A DNA stretch of 64,000 nt from assembly GCF_001969385.1 (NCBI RefSeq), contig NZ_CP014796.1, forward strand, positions 3,799,501 through 3,863,500. Reading direction: 5' to 3'. The stretch's first letter is position 1. The number at the start of each line of letters is the position of its first letter. The stretch comes from Salipiger profundus. GTDB lineage: Bacteria; Pseudomonadota; Alphaproteobacteria; Rhodobacterales; Rhodobacteraceae. This document shows positions 44,823-54,615 of this stretch, one piece after another. The position numbers and the translations under genes were made by a program. The notes under the pieces are model-generated. The model was not told the DNA's origin and made no database searches. It saw nothing but the letters and a program-made list of their open reading frames with translations.

Positions 44823-46181
44823 ATGACCCTCGGGCTGGGCAGCATCAGCGCACACCGGCTCCTGCGCCGGCTCCTGCATATCTCACCGCCGCTGAGCCTT
44901 GCCGGGCTCTACGCAGGCTTCATCCTGCTGGGCGGGCTCTGCTTCAAGCTGCCCGGCGCCATGCTCGGCGAGCTCAGCTGGTCCGACGCCTTCTTCACCG
45001 CCGCCTCGGCGGTGACGGTGACCGGGCTCTCGGTGGTCGACGCGGGCACGCAGTTCAACCTGCTCGGCGAGGCGGTGCTGCTGGTGCTGATCCAGCTCGG
45101 CGGGCTGGGGCTGATGACCTTCGCGGTGCTGGTGCTTGCCGCGCTCAAGGTGCCGGTCGGGCTGACCGGCCAGATCTACCTCAGCGAGGAGCTGAACCAG
45201 AGCTCCATGCACCGGCTCATGCGGCTGGTGAAACGCATCTTCCAGGTGGTGCTCGTCTGCGAGCTCGCGGGCGCGGCGCTTCTCGCCACCAGCTTCGTGC
45301 CGATGCTGGGGCTCGGACGCGGGCTCTGGGTCTCGCTCTTCCATGCCGTCTCGGCCTTCAACAACGCGGGCTTCTCGACCTTTTCGGACGGGCTCGTGCC
45401 GCTCGCCGCGGACCCGATCATCAACATCGTCATCCCGGCGCTCTTCATCGTCGGCGGCGTCGGCTATGTCGTCATCGACGACGTGATCCGCAATCGTCGG
45501 TGGGGCCGCTTTTCGCTGCACACCAAGATCATGCTGTCGGGAAGCACCATCCTCATCTTCTGGGGCTGGGGCGCGTTCGCCGCGCTCGAGTGGCACAATC
45601 CCGGAACGCTGGGCCAGTTCGACGGCGCGCCACTACGCCTGATGGTTGCCTGGTTCCAGGGCGTGACGCCCCGCACCGCCGGCTTCAATACCGTCGAGAT
45701 GGCGGAGATGCACGACAGCACCGCGCTGATGGTGATTTCGCTCATGCTGATCGGTGCCGGACCCACCTCGACCGCCGGCGGCATCAAGGTGACCACCTTC
45801 GTGGTCATGTGCCTTGCCACCGTGGCGTTCTTCCAGCGCCGCACCCAGCTCAACGCCTTCGGCCGCTCCATCGGCCTGCACGAAGTGCTCAAGGTCATGG
45901 CCCTGACCGCCATCAGTGTGATCGTGGTCTTCGTGGGGGTGTTCCTGCTCGCCGCCACGCAGGAGGGGCATTTCCTCGACGTGAGCTTCGAGGTGGCCAG
46001 CGCCTTCGGCACCGTTGGCCTGTCACGCGGCTTCACCGGGGAGCTCACAGACCCTGGCCGCGCGGTGATCGTCGCGATCATGTTCATCGGCCGCGTCGGC
46101 CCGCTGACGCTGGGCTACTTCCTCGCGACCCGCTCGGTGCCGCGCGTGCGCTACCCCGAAGGGCGCATCCACCTCGGCTGA
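44823..46181 (+). CDS. ktrB: KtrB/TrkH-type potassium uptake channel
   Basis: A 452-residue membrane protein of the TrkH/TrkG/KtrB family with four membrane-pore-membrane repeats. The filter-region segments TVTGLSVVD, AFNNAGFSTF, TPRTAGFNTVE and FGTVGLSRGF are visible. With KtrA it takes up potassium. The pair is on the plus strand between pyrH and frr, both on the minus strand. Confidence 0.92.
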   Translation: MTLGLGSISAHRLLRRLLHISPPLSLAGLYAGFILLGGLCFKLPGAMLGELSWSDAFFTAASAVTVTGLSVVDAGTQFNLLGEAVLLVLIQLGGLGLMTFAVLVLAALKVPVGLTGQIYLSEELNQSSMHRLMRLVKRIFQVVLVCELAGAALLATSFVPMLGLGRGLWVSLFHAVSAFNNAGFSTFSDGLVPLAADPIINIVIPALFIVGGVGYVVIDDVIRNRRWGRFSLHTKIMLSGSTILIFWGWGAFAALEWHNPGTLGQFDGAPLRLMVAWFQGVTPRTAGFNTVEMAEMHDSTALMVISLMLIGAGPTSTAGGIKVTTFVVMCLATVAFFQRRTQLNAFGRSIGLHEVLKVMALTAISVIVVFVGVFLLAATQEGHFLDVSFEVASAFGTVGLSRGFTGELTDPGRAVIVAIMFIGRVGPLTLGYFLATRSVPRVRYPEGRIHLG

Positions 46182-46235
46182 CGCGCCCGGTGCGGGGGAG
46201 CGAGACCGCCCACTCTACGCGGACAGCATCCCCGC

Positions 46236-46327
46236 AAGACCCGCACCCCGCGTTTCTTCTGGCCCGAAATATCCCGGGGAGTCCGCGCCCGCGCGGACGG
46301 GGCAGAGCCCCATCCGGCGCAAGCGCC
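46236..46327. repeat. Intergenic repeat with three small hairpins
   Basis: Between the convergent ktrB and pyrH genes lie three adjacent hairpins: GTCCGCGC/GCGCGGAC (46281-46298), GGGGC/GCCCC (46299-46311) and GGCGC/GCGCC (46316-46327), preceded by TTCTTCTGGCCCGAAATATCCC. As I recall, AAATATCCCGGGGAGTC followed by GGGGCAGAGCCCC is a common intergenic repeat in Rhodobacterales, often acting as a terminator. Confidence 0.55.
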
Positions 46328-46328
46328 G

Positions 46329-47054
46329 TCAGCCGTGAACAGTGGTCGAGGTTCCCTGCCCCGCCAGGATGCCGCGGAAGCCGCCCGGCTCGTCGAGCGA
46401 GAACACGATGATCGGCAGGTTGTTGTCGCGCGCCAGCGCGATCGCCGAGGCGTCCATCACCTTGAGGTTCTTCTGCAGCACCTCGTCGTAGCTCACCCGG
46501 TCGTAGCGCACCGCGTCGTCATGCTTCACCGGGTCCTTGTCGTAGATGCCGTCGACCTTGGTCCCCTTGAAGATCGCCTCGCAGTTCATCTCGTTGGCGC
46601 GCAGCGTGGCGGCCGTGTCGGTGGTGAAATACGGGTTGCCGGTGCCGGCGGCGAAGATGCACACCCGCTTCTTCTCGAGGTGCCGCACGGCGCGGCGGCG
46701 GATGTAGGGCTCGGCCACCTCGTCCATGCGGATGGCCGAGATCACCCTCGTGTAGACGCCCTGCTCTTCCAGCGCCGACTGCATCGCCAGCGCGTTCATC
46801 ACGGTCGCCAGCATCCCCATGTAATCCGCGGTGGTCCGCTCCATCCCCTGCGCGGACCCGGCGAGCCCGCGGAAGATGTTGCCGCCGCCGATGACCATGC
46901 AGATCTCGACGCCCATCTCCTGCACCGATCGCACCTCGCGCGCGATGCGCTCGACGGTCGGCGGGTGCAGGCCGTAGCCCTGGTCCCCCATCAACGCCTC
47001 TCCCGAGATTTTCAGCAGGACGCGTTTGAAGGTGGTCTGCGGGATCTCGGTCAT
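46329..47054 (-). CDS. pyrH: UMP kinase
   Basis: A 241-residue UMP kinase of the amino-acid-kinase fold, phosphorylating UMP to [26 protein letters not shown] and [16 protein letters not shown] are signatures. It is divergent from miaA. Its usual partners rpsB and tsf are not upstream, and frr is separated from it by ktrAB, so pyrH here is probably transcribed alone. Confidence 0.96.
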   Translation of the reverse strand: MTEIPQTTFKRVLLKISGEALMGDQGYGLHPPTVERIAREVRSVQEMGVEICMVIGGGNIFRGLAGSAQGMERTTADYMGMLATVMNALAMQSALEEQGVYTRVISAIRMDEVAEPYIRRRAVRHLEKKRVCIFAAGTGNPYFTTDTAATLRANEMNCEAIFKGTKVDGIYDKDPVKHDDAVRYDRVSYDEVLQKNLKVMDASAIALARDNNLPIIVFSLDEPGGFRGILAGQGTSTTVHG

Positions 47055-47154
47055 GTTGCGCTCCGTCTCGAGAGGGGTCTAGGATCGGCGCCATATGTGG
47101 CCGAAAACCGGCCCGGCTGCAATGCCGCGCATGACGTGCCGAAAGGAGATCCCG

Positions 47155-48051
47155 GTGAACGAAGACCTGATCCGGCTGGCCCCCGACCCGGCCCGCCCGG
47201 TGCTGATCGCGGGGCCGACCGCAAGCGGGAAATCCGCCCTCGCGCTCGAGATCGCCGCCCGCCAGGGCGGGGTCATCGTCAATGCCGACGCGATCCAGGT
47301 GTTCTCGGACTGGCGGGTGCTCACCGCCCGCCCCTCCAGGGCCGAGGAGGCGCAGGCGCCGCACCGTCTCTACGGCCATGTTCCGGGCACCGAGCCCTAT
47401 TCCGTCGGCCAGTGGTTGCGCGATCTCGAGCCCATTCTCACCGGCCCCGAACGACCGATCATCGTCGGCGGCACCGGGCTCTACTTCACCGCGCTGACCG
47501 AGGGGCTTGCCGAGATCCCCGCCACGCCCGACGACATCCGCGCGGAAGCGATGGCGCGGCTCGACGCCGGAGAGCTGGCGCAGATGATCGCCGAACTCGA
47601 CGCCGAGACCCGCGCCCGCATCGACCTTGCCAACCCGATGCGGGTGCAGCGCGCCTGGGAGGTCCTGAAGGCCACCGGGCGCGGGATCGCTGCCTGGCAG
47701 AAAGAGACGCCGCCGCCGCGTCTGCCGCTTTCGCAGGCGCAACCGATCCTTTTCGATGCACCTAAGGAATGGCTGACGCCGCGAATCGAGACCCGGTTCC
47801 GGAAGATGGTCTCCGGAGGCGCGCTGGACGAGGCACGGGCGAACCTGCCGGGCTGGTCGCCCGACCTGCCCTCGGCCAAGGCGATCGGGGCCGCCGAGCT
47901 GATGGCGCACCTGCGCGGAGAGATCACGCTGGACGACGCCATCGACCGGGCGACGGTGCTCACCCGGCAATTCGCGAAGCGCCAGCGCAGCTGGTTCCGC
48001 GCGCGCATGGGCGACTGGCCCCGCATCGCCCCCGCGCAGGTCGGCGCCTGA
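47155..48051 (+). CDS. miaA: tRNA dimethylallyltransferase
   Basis: A 298-residue MiaA, which adds a dimethylallyl group to A37 of tRNAs reading U-starting codons. The P-loop is [12 protein letters not shown], then [12 protein letters not shown] and [10 protein letters not shown] follow. The GTG start at 47155 has a perfect AAAGGAG ribosome binding site; the ATG at 47095 in the same frame has none. The prenyl donor comes from the MEP pathway of dxr. Confidence 0.94.
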   Translation: MNEDLIRLAPDPARPVLIAGPTASGKSALALEIAARQGGVIVNADAIQVFSDWRVLTARPSRAEEAQAPHRLYGHVPGTEPYSVGQWLRDLEPILTGPERPIIVGGTGLYFTALTEGLAEIPATPDDIRAEAMARLDAGELAQMIAELDAETRARIDLANPMRVQRAWEVLKATGRGIAAWQKETPPPRLPLSQAQPILFDAPKEWLTPRIETRFRKMVSGGALDEARANLPGWSPDLPSAKAIGAAELMAHLRGEITLDDAIDRATVLTRQFAKRQRSWFRARMGDWPRIAPAQVGA

Positions 48052-48189
48052 GAGCCGGACCGTCGCTTGTCGGCGACGGCCCCCGGGCCATGTGATGTCA
48101 CAGGAAAGACCTTGCCCCGACAGGAGCACATGGGCTTTCATCCCGCTCGCGGGAAAGGGGGATCCCAGGCACATGGAGAAGGACGCAGC

Positions 48190-49869
48190 ATGACGCAGAC
48201 CGGTGACAGCGAGAGGATCCATCCCGCCGCCCGGATGTGCGCCGATGCGCTGAGCGCCGGCCGCATGGACCGGCGCGAGTTCCTGACCCGCACCACGGCG
48301 CTCGGCCTGAGCAGCGCCTCGGCATATGCGCTCGGCGGGCTTTCACGCCCCGCGGCGGCCGAGGAAGCCGAAGAGACGGCGGCGGGAAGCCGGCTGCGCA
48401 TCCAGATGGAGGTGCGCCCGCTCAAGGACCCCCGCACCTTCGACTGGCCCGAGATCGCCAACTTCACCCGCGGATGGCTGGAATACCTCGTGGAATACCA
48501 GCGCGACGGCACGGTGCGCGGCATGCTGCTCGAAGGGTGGGACGTGAGCGACGACGCCACGCGCTACACGCTGCATGTCCGGCCCGGCGTCACCTGGAGC
48601 AACGGCGATGCCTTCACCGCCGCAGATGTCGAGCGGATGTTCCACTACTGGTGCGACCGCGAGGTGGAGGGCAACTCGATGGCGGGCCGGCTGAGCACGC
48701 TGGTCGACCGCGAGACCGGCAAGCTGCACGAGGGGGCGGTGACGCGTGTCGACGAGCTCACGGTGCAGCTCGACCTGCCCAGCCCCGACGTCGCGCTGAT
48801 GGTCGGCCTCTCCGACTACCCCGCCGCCGTCGTGCACGAAAGCCACGACCCGGACGCCATGCTCGCCAACCCGGTGGGCACCGGCCCATACCTTCCGGTC
48901 ATGCTCGCGCCGGCCGAACGTGCCGAGCTTGTGCGCAACGAGACCCACGACTGGTGGGGCGCACGGGCCGAGGGCTACGGCGGCGCGACCATCGACCGTA
49001 TCGTCTTTCTCGACTACGGCACCGACCCGGCAAGCTGGATCGCCGCCGCCGAGCGGGGCGAGATCGACATGCTCTACGAGAACCTCGGCGAATTCATCGA
49101 ACTCGCGGACCGGATGGGCTGGGAAAGCTCCGAGGTCGTGACCGGATCGACGCTGGTGCTGCGCGGCAACCAGCGCACGCTGGTCGACGGCAGCGCGCCC
49201 TATGCCGATCTCAAGGTGCGCCGCGCGCTGCAACTTGCCATCGACAACGCCATCTGTCTCGAACTGGGCTACGCCGGGCACGGCACGCTGGCGGCAAACC
49301 ATCACGTCGCCCCGGTGCACCCGGATTACGCCGACATCGGCCCGTCGGACTTCGACCCCGAGGCCGCCCATGCGCTCATGGAGGAGGCCGGGATGCTCGG
49401 GTTCGAGCATGAGCTCATCACCCTCGACGACGGGCTCACCATGCTCACCGGCGACGCGGCGGCGGCGCTTCTGCGGGATGCCGGCTTCAAGGTCACGCGG
49501 ACGGTGCTGCCCGGCTCGCGGTTCTGGTCGGAATGGAAAAGCTATCCTCTGTCGATCACCGAGTGGAACCACCGCCCGCTCGGGATACAGGTGCTGGCGC
49601 TCGCCTACCGCTCCGGCGAGCCCTGGAACGAGACCGGCTACGCCAACCCCGAGTTCGACGCCCTCGTGGCCGAGGCGCTTGCCATCCCCGACGACATCGC
49701 GCGTAGCGAAATCATGGCGAAACTGGAACGCATCCTGCGCGAGGACGCGGTGATCGTGCAGCCCTTCTGGCGCTCGCTCTATCGGCACTTCCGTCCTGGT
49801 GTGACCGGGGCAGAAATGCACCCCGCCTCGGAGATTCACCTCTACAAGCTCGGGCTGCGCAACGGCTGA
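48190..49869 (+). CDS. Tat-exported ABC transporter substrate-binding protein (family 5)
   Basis: A 559-residue extracytoplasmic solute-binding protein. The N-terminus carries the twin-arginine motif [16 protein letters not shown], so it is exported folded. The SBP_bac_5 fold is shown by [21 protein letters not shown] and [26 protein letters not shown] is the typical middle segment. Ligands of the family are peptides, nickel or opines. No permease or ATPase gene lies beside it, so its transporter is elsewhere. The start follows GGAGAAGGACGC. Confidence 0.88.
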   Translation: MTQTGDSERIHPAARMCADALSAGRMDRREFLTRTTALGLSSASAYALGGLSRPAAAEEAEETAAGSRLRIQMEVRPLKDPRTFDWPEIANFTRGWLEYLVEYQRDGTVRGMLLEGWDVSDDATRYTLHVRPGVTWSNGDAFTAADVERMFHYWCDREVEGNSMAGRLSTLVDRETGKLHEGAVTRVDELTVQLDLPSPDVALMVGLSDYPAAVVHESHDPDAMLANPVGTGPYLPVMLAPAERAELVRNETHDWWGARAEGYGGATIDRIVFLDYGTDPASWIAAAERGEIDMLYENLGEFIELADRMGWESSEVVTGSTLVLRGNQRTLVDGSAPYADLKVRRALQLAIDNAICLELGYAGHGTLAANHHVAPVHPDYADIGPSDFDPEAAHALMEEAGMLGFEHELITLDDGLTMLTGDAAAALLRDAGFKVTRTVLPGSRFWSEWKSYPLSITEWNHRPLGIQVLALAYRSGEPWNETGYANPEFDALVAEALAIPDDIARSEIMAKLERILREDAVIVQPFWRSLYRHFRPGVTGAEMHPASEIHLYKLGLRNG

Positions 49870-49881
49870 GACGCACCGGCC

Positions 49882-51030
49882 TCAGTCCTGAAGCAGGTGC
49901 TCGTAGCGCTTGTCGGTCAGAGTATTCAGGAACGCGACAAGCGCGTCGATGCGCTGGTCCTCCAGTGCCGGCCCCTCGGTCAGCTTGTCCATCGCGATGT
50001 TCTCGGGCACTTCGGGCGGGCCGAAGGGCGCGCCGGTCTCGGGGTTGATCTTCCGCTTCTCGCTGCGCGTGTTGTAGCTGTTGTAGAACAGGATGACCGA
50101 GCGCAGGTCCTCGAACACGCCGTTGTGCATGTAGGGCGCCGTCACCGCGACGTTGCGCAGCGTCGGCGTGCGGTAGCGCCCGCGGGTCTCGTCGGTGCCA
50201 CCTGCGTCCGGGTGGGCCGCGAGCCCGGTGTCGGCTTCGGTCACACCGTTGGCCGCGCGCAGCGCGCCGTTCTCGGGCACGCCGAGATTGTAGTAATGGT
50301 AGTCCGAAAACGTCTCTTCCGGGTCGATCGCGCTGCGCTTGAGCTGGTGGCACTGGTTGCAGTTGGTGAACTGCTGCGAGAAGAACAGCAGCCGTCCGAG
50401 CTCTTCCTGCCGCGTCAACTCGGCCTCGCCGCGCAGGAAGCGGTCGTATTTCGAGTCGAAGGTCGAGAACTCGGGCCCCCGCTCATAGGCGGCGATGGCC
50501 CGGGTCATCGCATCATAGGCGGCCTCGGGGTCGTCGAGCACACCCTCGCCGAAGAGCGCCGGGAAGCTCTCCCGGTAGACCGGATCGTCGCGCAGTCGGG
50601 CGGTGACCTCGGCCTTGTCGGCCATGCCCATCTCCATCGGGTTGAGCGGCGGTGCACCCGCCTGCGCCTCGAGCGTGCCGGCGCGGCCGTCATGGAACAG
50701 ACCGCCCATCCATTCGCCCTCGGGGTCCTTGCCGAACTCGGGGATAAAGGCAGCATAAGTCGCGGTGGGCGCGTTGCGATCACCCAGCGACACGCCATCG
50801 TCGCCCGGCGAGGCCGCGCCGCGCGGATCCGCGAAACCGTAGGCAGGGTCATGGCAGCTCGCGCAGCTCTGGGTGCGGTTCTTCGACAGGTTCACGTCGA
50901 AGAACAATGCCTCCCCCAGCGCCTCGAGATCTTGCGGCGCCTCGGAGGGCGTCGAGCGCAGCGCGGACGCACCAAGCCCCGCGGCAAGCGCGGCGACGAC
51001 GGCGATGCTGAGAATGGGGGCGGTCTTCAT
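49882..51030 (-). CDS. Di-haem cytochrome c peroxidase (CcpA/MauG family)
   Basis: A 382-residue periplasmic protein with a signal peptide (about 22 residues) and two haem c sites: C56xxC59H60 and C224xxC227H228. The TPTLRNVAVTAPYMHNG segment with its Met is typical of the family. It probably reduces H2O2 with electrons from cytochrome c; MauG-like oxidation is the alternative. It is convergent with the ABC binding protein, 12 bp apart. Confidence 0.9.
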   Translation of the reverse strand: MKTAPILSIAVVAALAAGLGASALRSTPSEAPQDLEALGEALFFDVNLSKNRTQSCASCHDPAYGFADPRGAASPGDDGVSLGDRNAPTATYAAFIPEFGKDPEGEWMGGLFHDGRAGTLEAQAGAPPLNPMEMGMADKAEVTARLRDDPVYRESFPALFGEGVLDDPEAAYDAMTRAIAAYERGPEFSTFDSKYDRFLRGEAELTRQEELGRLLFFSQQFTNCNQCHQLKRSAIDPEETFSDYHYYNLGVPENGALRAANGVTEADTGLAAHPDAGGTDETRGRYRTPTLRNVAVTAPYMHNGVFEDLRSVILFYNSYNTRSEKRKINPETGAPFGPPEVPENIAMDKLTEGPALEDQRIDALVAFLNTLTDKRYEHLLQD

Positions 51031-51162
51031 CCCGGTCTCCAGAAGCTTGCGGAGAATGACCTCCGTCTAGTCCGTTGCCGGTCGCCCGTCAATTCCCGAG
51101 CGTTTCACTTGGGCAAGCCGCGACGCCCTGCCGCGGCTTGTCATGCGCATCTCAGGCCCGCG

Positions 51163-51780
51163 TTACGAGCCCCAGATCGTCTTCACGTAGTTGCGGGTCT
51201 CGCGATAGGGCGGCACGCCGCCATGCTTCGCGACCGCCCCCGGCCCGGCGTTGTAGGCGGCCAGCGCCAGCCGCCACGAGCCGAACTTGAGGTATTGCGC
51301 CTTGAGATAGCGCGCCCCGCCCTCGAGGTTCTGTTTCGGATCGGTCGGATCCACCCCCAGCCGCTTGGCGGTAAAGGGCATGAGCTGCGCGAGCCCGATG
51401 GCTCCCTTGTGCGACTTGGCGCGCGGATTGAAGTTGGATTCCTGCTTCACCAGCCGCAAAAAGAGATCCTCGGGCACGCCATGCCGGCGGGCGGCGATGC
51501 GCGCCATCTCGGCGAACGGCCCCTGGTAACGACCGCGATACACGGGCGTGCTGCCCTCGTCGCCGCCCATCGGTCCCCACTTCGTCGGCGTCACCACCGA
51601 CGGCGGCTTCAGCCGGACCGAGCTGCGGTATTGCTCGGAGGCCCGCGAGTCGAGAACGTTGGTCTGCTTGCGGAAAAGCATGACCCGGTTCTTCGTCGAA
51701 AGTGTCTCGGCCTTGGCAGCCGTGACGGAAAGCGCGGCGCAAACGAATGCCGCCAGCACGCTACGCGACAGTTTCTGCAT
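51163..51780 (-). CDS. Lytic transglycosylase
   Basis: A 205-residue periplasmic SLT-domain enzyme with a signal peptide (cleavage after AKA, about residue 24). The catalytic Glu is E114 in KQESNFNP, then [10 protein letters not shown] and [10 protein letters not shown] follow. It cleaves peptidoglycan with formation of 1,6-anhydro muropeptides. It is divergent from ssb, with a 261-bp region between. Confidence 0.9.
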   Translation of the reverse strand: MQKLSRSVLAAFVCAALSVTAAKAETLSTKNRVMLFRKQTNVLDSRASEQYRSSVRLKPPSVVTPTKWGPMGGDEGSTPVYRGRYQGPFAEMARIAARRHGVPEDLFLRLVKQESNFNPRAKSHKGAIGLAQLMPFTAKRLGVDPTDPKQNLEGGARYLKAQYLKFGSWRLALAAYNAGPGAVAKHGGVPPYRETRNYVKTIWGS

Positions 51781-52041
51781 GAAGCACCCTGTCCTGTCCC
51801 TGTTTCCCTGCGACGCGACCATACAGGAAACGCGGATTTTCGCTACCCCTGCGTGGCGTGGCGGCAAACCGCCGCCCAGCAGCGTACAAGACACGGTTAA
51901 CCATTTATCGGGCAAGCTTCCCGCGATCCGGCAGGCCGCCGGATTGGCCGGAACGATCCGGTGGCGTCGGGCGGCGCGGCTGTGTAAGGCTGGCCGAAAC
52001 CCCGGACGGGGAAGGAATCGGAACAAGCGAGTGAGGATGAG

Positions 52042-52557
52042 ATGGCCGGATCCGTGAACAAGGTGATCCTGGTGGGCAACCTGGGGGCCGACCCCGAGAC
52101 GCGCACCTTCCAGAACGGTGGCAAGGTCTGCAACCTGCGCGTCGCCACCTCGGAGACCTGGAAGGACCGCAACACCGGCGAGCGGCGCGAGCGCACCGAA
52201 TGGCACCAGGTGGCGATCTTCTCGGAGCCGCTGGCGCGCATCGCCGAGCAATATCTGCGCAAGGGCTCGAAGGTCTACCTCGAGGGCCAGCTCGAGACGC
52301 GCAAGTGGCAGGACCAGTCCGGCCAGGATCGCTATTCGACCGAGGTCGTGCTGCGCCCCTACCGTGGCGAGCTGACCCTGCTCGACAGCCGCGGCGGCGG
52401 TGGCGGCGGCGGTGACTTCGGAGGCTCCGGCGGCGGCTACGGTGGTGGCGGCGGCGGAGGCGGCTACGGCGGTGGCCGCGACGACTCCTACGGCGGCGGT
52501 GGTGGCGGCGGTGGCCGTGCGCCCTCGCGCGACCTCGACGACGAGATCCCGTTCTGA
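52042..52557 (+). CDS. ssb: Single-stranded DNA-binding protein
   Basis: A 171-residue SSB. The OB fold covers residues 1-112 (starting [15 protein letters not shown], with [20 protein letters not shown]), then a Gly-rich linker of about 45 residues and the acidic tip DLDDEIPF that docks partner proteins. I looked for an SOS box of the GTTC-N7-GTTC or GAAC-N7-GAAC type upstream and saw none. Confidence 0.97.
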   Translation: MAGSVNKVILVGNLGADPETRTFQNGGKVCNLRVATSETWKDRNTGERRERTEWHQVAIFSEPLARIAEQYLRKGSKVYLEGQLETRKWQDQSGQDRYSTEVVLRPYRGELTLLDSRGGGGGGGDFGGSGGGYGGGGGGGGYGGGRDDSYGGGGGGGGRAPSRDLDDEIPF

Positions 52558-52581
52558 GATCACGCCAAACCCGTGATGACG

Positions 52582-52616
52582 AAGGCCCGGTGCGCAGAAT
52601 GCGCCCGGGCCTTTTT
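52582..52616 (+). terminator. Terminator after ssb
   Basis: AAGGCCCGG (52582-52590) pairs with CCGGGCCTT (52605-52613), and GCGC (52592-52595) with GCGC (52601-52604) around loop AGAAT; one T bulge. Five T follow. Confidence 0.9.
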
Positions 52617-52714
52617 CCGTTCTCGAACAATGATCGCGCCGCAACGATGCGCCTTGGCCTTCTCACCGGGGTGCGCGCTCCGGCGCAGGGTGGGCTTGCA
52701 ACCCTCCACTCCGC

Positions 52715-53827
52715 TCAGAGCGGCCCGTCCTCGAGCACGCCGTCGGCCGACATCTGCGCGTAGAGCAAACCCTCGCGCAGACCGCGATCGGCGACCGAAA
52801 GCCGGTCCGTCGGCCACAGCCGCAGCAGCGCCTGCAGGATCGCGGCCCCCGACATGATGAGCGCCTGCCGGTCCTGCCCGATGCGCGGGTCGCGCCGCCG
52901 GCCGACAGGCCCGAGTTCCAGATATTGCGCGATGACCGCCTCGATCTGGTCGGTGGTCATCCGCAGACCGTCGACCTTGGTGCGGTCGTAGCGCCGCAAC
53001 CCGAGATGCGATGCGGCCACGGTGGTCACCGTCCCCGACGTGCCGACGATCTGGAACCCCTCGCGCGCCTGCACGTCCTTGTAGGGCGCGAATTCTGAAA
53101 GGTTTTCCTCGAAATACCAGCTCATCAGCGCGTAGCGCGCAGCGTCGTCCTCGACATCGGAGAATTGGTCGCGCAGGGTCGCCACCCCAAGCGGCACCGA
53201 AATCCAGTCGACGACCTTGGCCGCTGGAAACGGACTTTCGGGTGGGTGGAAGCCCGCGTGCAGCCGCATGATCGCCGCCGGCCGGTCGCGGCGCGGCACC
53301 GAGGACAGGTCGATCCAGACGAGCTCGGTCGAGCCGCCGCCGATGTCGACCACGAGAAGCTGCTCGGTGCGGGTCGAGACCAGCGGCGCACAGGAGATCA
53401 CGGCGAGCCGCGCCTCTTCCTCGGGCTGGATGATCTCGAGTTGCAGGCCGGTGTCGCGCCGGACCTGCCGGATGAAGTCGCGCGCGTTGGCCGCCCGACG
53501 GCAGGCCTCCGTCGCGACGAGCCGCATCCGCTCGACCTTGTGCCGCTTGATCTTCTGCTGACAGACCCGAAGCGCGCCGATCGTGCGTTGCATCGAGGCA
53601 CGCGACAAGCGCCCGCTCATCTCGAGGCCATGCCCGAGCTGAACGGACTTCGAAAACGAGTCCACCACATGAAACTGGCTGCCCTTGGGCTGGGCAATCA
53701 GCATGCGACAGCTGTTCGTACCGAGATCCAGCGCGGCATACAGCGCACTCGGATCCGGCGGTTTCGGCGCGGGGCTCTCTACCGGTTTCGGGAAAGCGCC
53801 CGCACCCTTGGGACGCCTTGGCGCCAT
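52715..53827 (-). CDS. Ppx/GppA-family phosphatase
   Basis: A 370-residue actin-fold phosphatase. The phosphate loops are LDLGTNSCRMLIA and VVDIGGGSTELVW, with GTSGTVTT as third site. Members hydrolyse polyphosphate or pppGpp. The start at 53827 follows GGAAAGG; the first about 25 residues are Pro/Lys-rich and precede the domain. It is usually found before rlmE in related genomes, but that gene is not in the window. Confidence 0.9.
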   Translation of the reverse strand: MAPRRPKGAGAFPKPVESPAPKPPDPSALYAALDLGTNSCRMLIAQPKGSQFHVVDSFSKSVQLGHGLEMSGRLSRASMQRTIGALRVCQQKIKRHKVERMRLVATEACRRAANARDFIRQVRRDTGLQLEIIQPEEEARLAVISCAPLVSTRTEQLLVVDIGGGSTELVWIDLSSVPRRDRPAAIMRLHAGFHPPESPFPAAKVVDWISVPLGVATLRDQFSDVEDDAARYALMSWYFEENLSEFAPYKDVQAREGFQIVGTSGTVTTVAASHLGLRRYDRTKVDGLRMTTDQIEAVIAQYLELGPVGRRRDPRIGQDRQALIMSGAAILQALLRLWPTDRLSVADRGLREGLLYAQMSADGVLEDGPL

Positions 53828-54291
53828 TTCACTGCGCCTTTCCGAATATGAAGTTGTTCTAAAGATACGCTCGGCACGCTCACCACGCAAGGGAGATGCA
53901 GAGGCAGATCAGGGCCATTGTGGAAGAAATTCGATGGACAGGGCTTTCCGGTAGCGCACTATTCCCGCCGCAAGTCACCGCGCCCGACGCCAGGGCCCCG
54001 AGACAAGCTGCTGATTTGTCGAGCGTTTATCATTTACTTCCAAAAGGTCCGGCCGATTGTTCTCCACTCGGATCACGGGAGCGTGTCGCCCCCGGAACGC
54101 GGATCGGCGGCGCGCCATGTCAGTGGCGCGTTGGCTCGGTGGCAACTGCCCGTCAGGCGTCCGGCGACAGGCGCGCAGGGGTTCCCGGAGCGTTTCGAGG
54201 TCGCTCATCGCGTCGCTTGTGTCGAAATCCGACCCCGCGATATCGCGACACGCCGCTAAACAGGTCTTACTGGAGAGGGGGAATCAAACCC
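53828..54291. other. 464-bp region without a convincing gene
   Basis: This stretch between the Ppx/GppA start and the C1 cluster has no ORF with a ribosome binding site or recognisable family. It is the promoter region for both sides. A perfect palindrome lies at 54236-54247. A 77-codon minus-strand ORF (53975-54208) has no ribosome binding site and no family match. No riboswitch motif (SAM-II, SAH, cobalamin) was recognised. Confidence 0.6.
54236..54247. promoter_or_regulatory. Palindrome CGCGATATCGCG before the C1 cluster
   Basis: A perfect 12-bp palindrome 45-56 bp before the start at 54292, in the position of a promoter or operator for the C1 operon. Function is inferred only from place and symmetry. 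Confidence 0.4.
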
Positions 54292-54588
54292 ATGCCCGAG
54301 GTCACAATCGTCTACTGGCGCGATATTCCGGCGCAGGTCATCGTCGGTCGCGGACGCCGCGGCGCGAAGGCTCCGCTGCCCGAACGTTTCGAGCAGGCGA
54401 TCGACCGGGCCGCAATGAAGGTCGGCGCGCGGGATACCGACGCCTACCTCGCGGAGTGGCGCAAGGGCGACCCCTACCCGGCAGAGGGCGATCCGCAGGA
54501 GGCGGCGCAGGCCGAGGCCGAACGGATCGACCGGGAGTACGATCAGGACCGCATCAAGGCGCTGATCGCCAACGATGGCTGGGCGTGA
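54292..54588 (+). CDS. Small PF13769-type protein ('virulence factor' family)
   Basis: A 98-residue acidic protein starting MPEVTIVYWRDIPAQVIVGRG. Such proteins are usually labelled 'virulence factor', a misleading name. Here it opens a C1 operon and is followed after 27 bp by the MetF-like gene, which points to a role with methyl-group or methylenetetrahydrofolate chemistry. It has no membrane segment or catalytic motif that I can identify. The start follows GGAGAGGGGG. Confidence 0.82.
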   Translation: MPEVTIVYWRDIPAQVIVGRGRRGAKAPLPERFEQAIDRAAMKVGARDTDAYLAEWRKGDPYPAEGDPQEAAQAEAERIDREYDQDRIKALIANDGWA

Positions 54589-54615
54589 GCTCCCGATGAG
54601 CAAGAGGAACGCCGG

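Noticed and set aside
52042..52557. SOS (LexA) box before ssb
   Set aside because: No GTTC-N7-GTTC or GAAC-N7-GAAC pattern was found in 51781-52041.
53975..54208. 77-codon minus-strand ORF in the gene-less region
   Set aside because: No ribosome binding site, unusual composition (Arg-rich) and no recognised family.
53828..54291. SAM-II, SAH or cobalamin riboswitch before the C1 operon
   Set aside because: No conserved core of these riboswitches could be recognised by eye; a covariance search would be needed.
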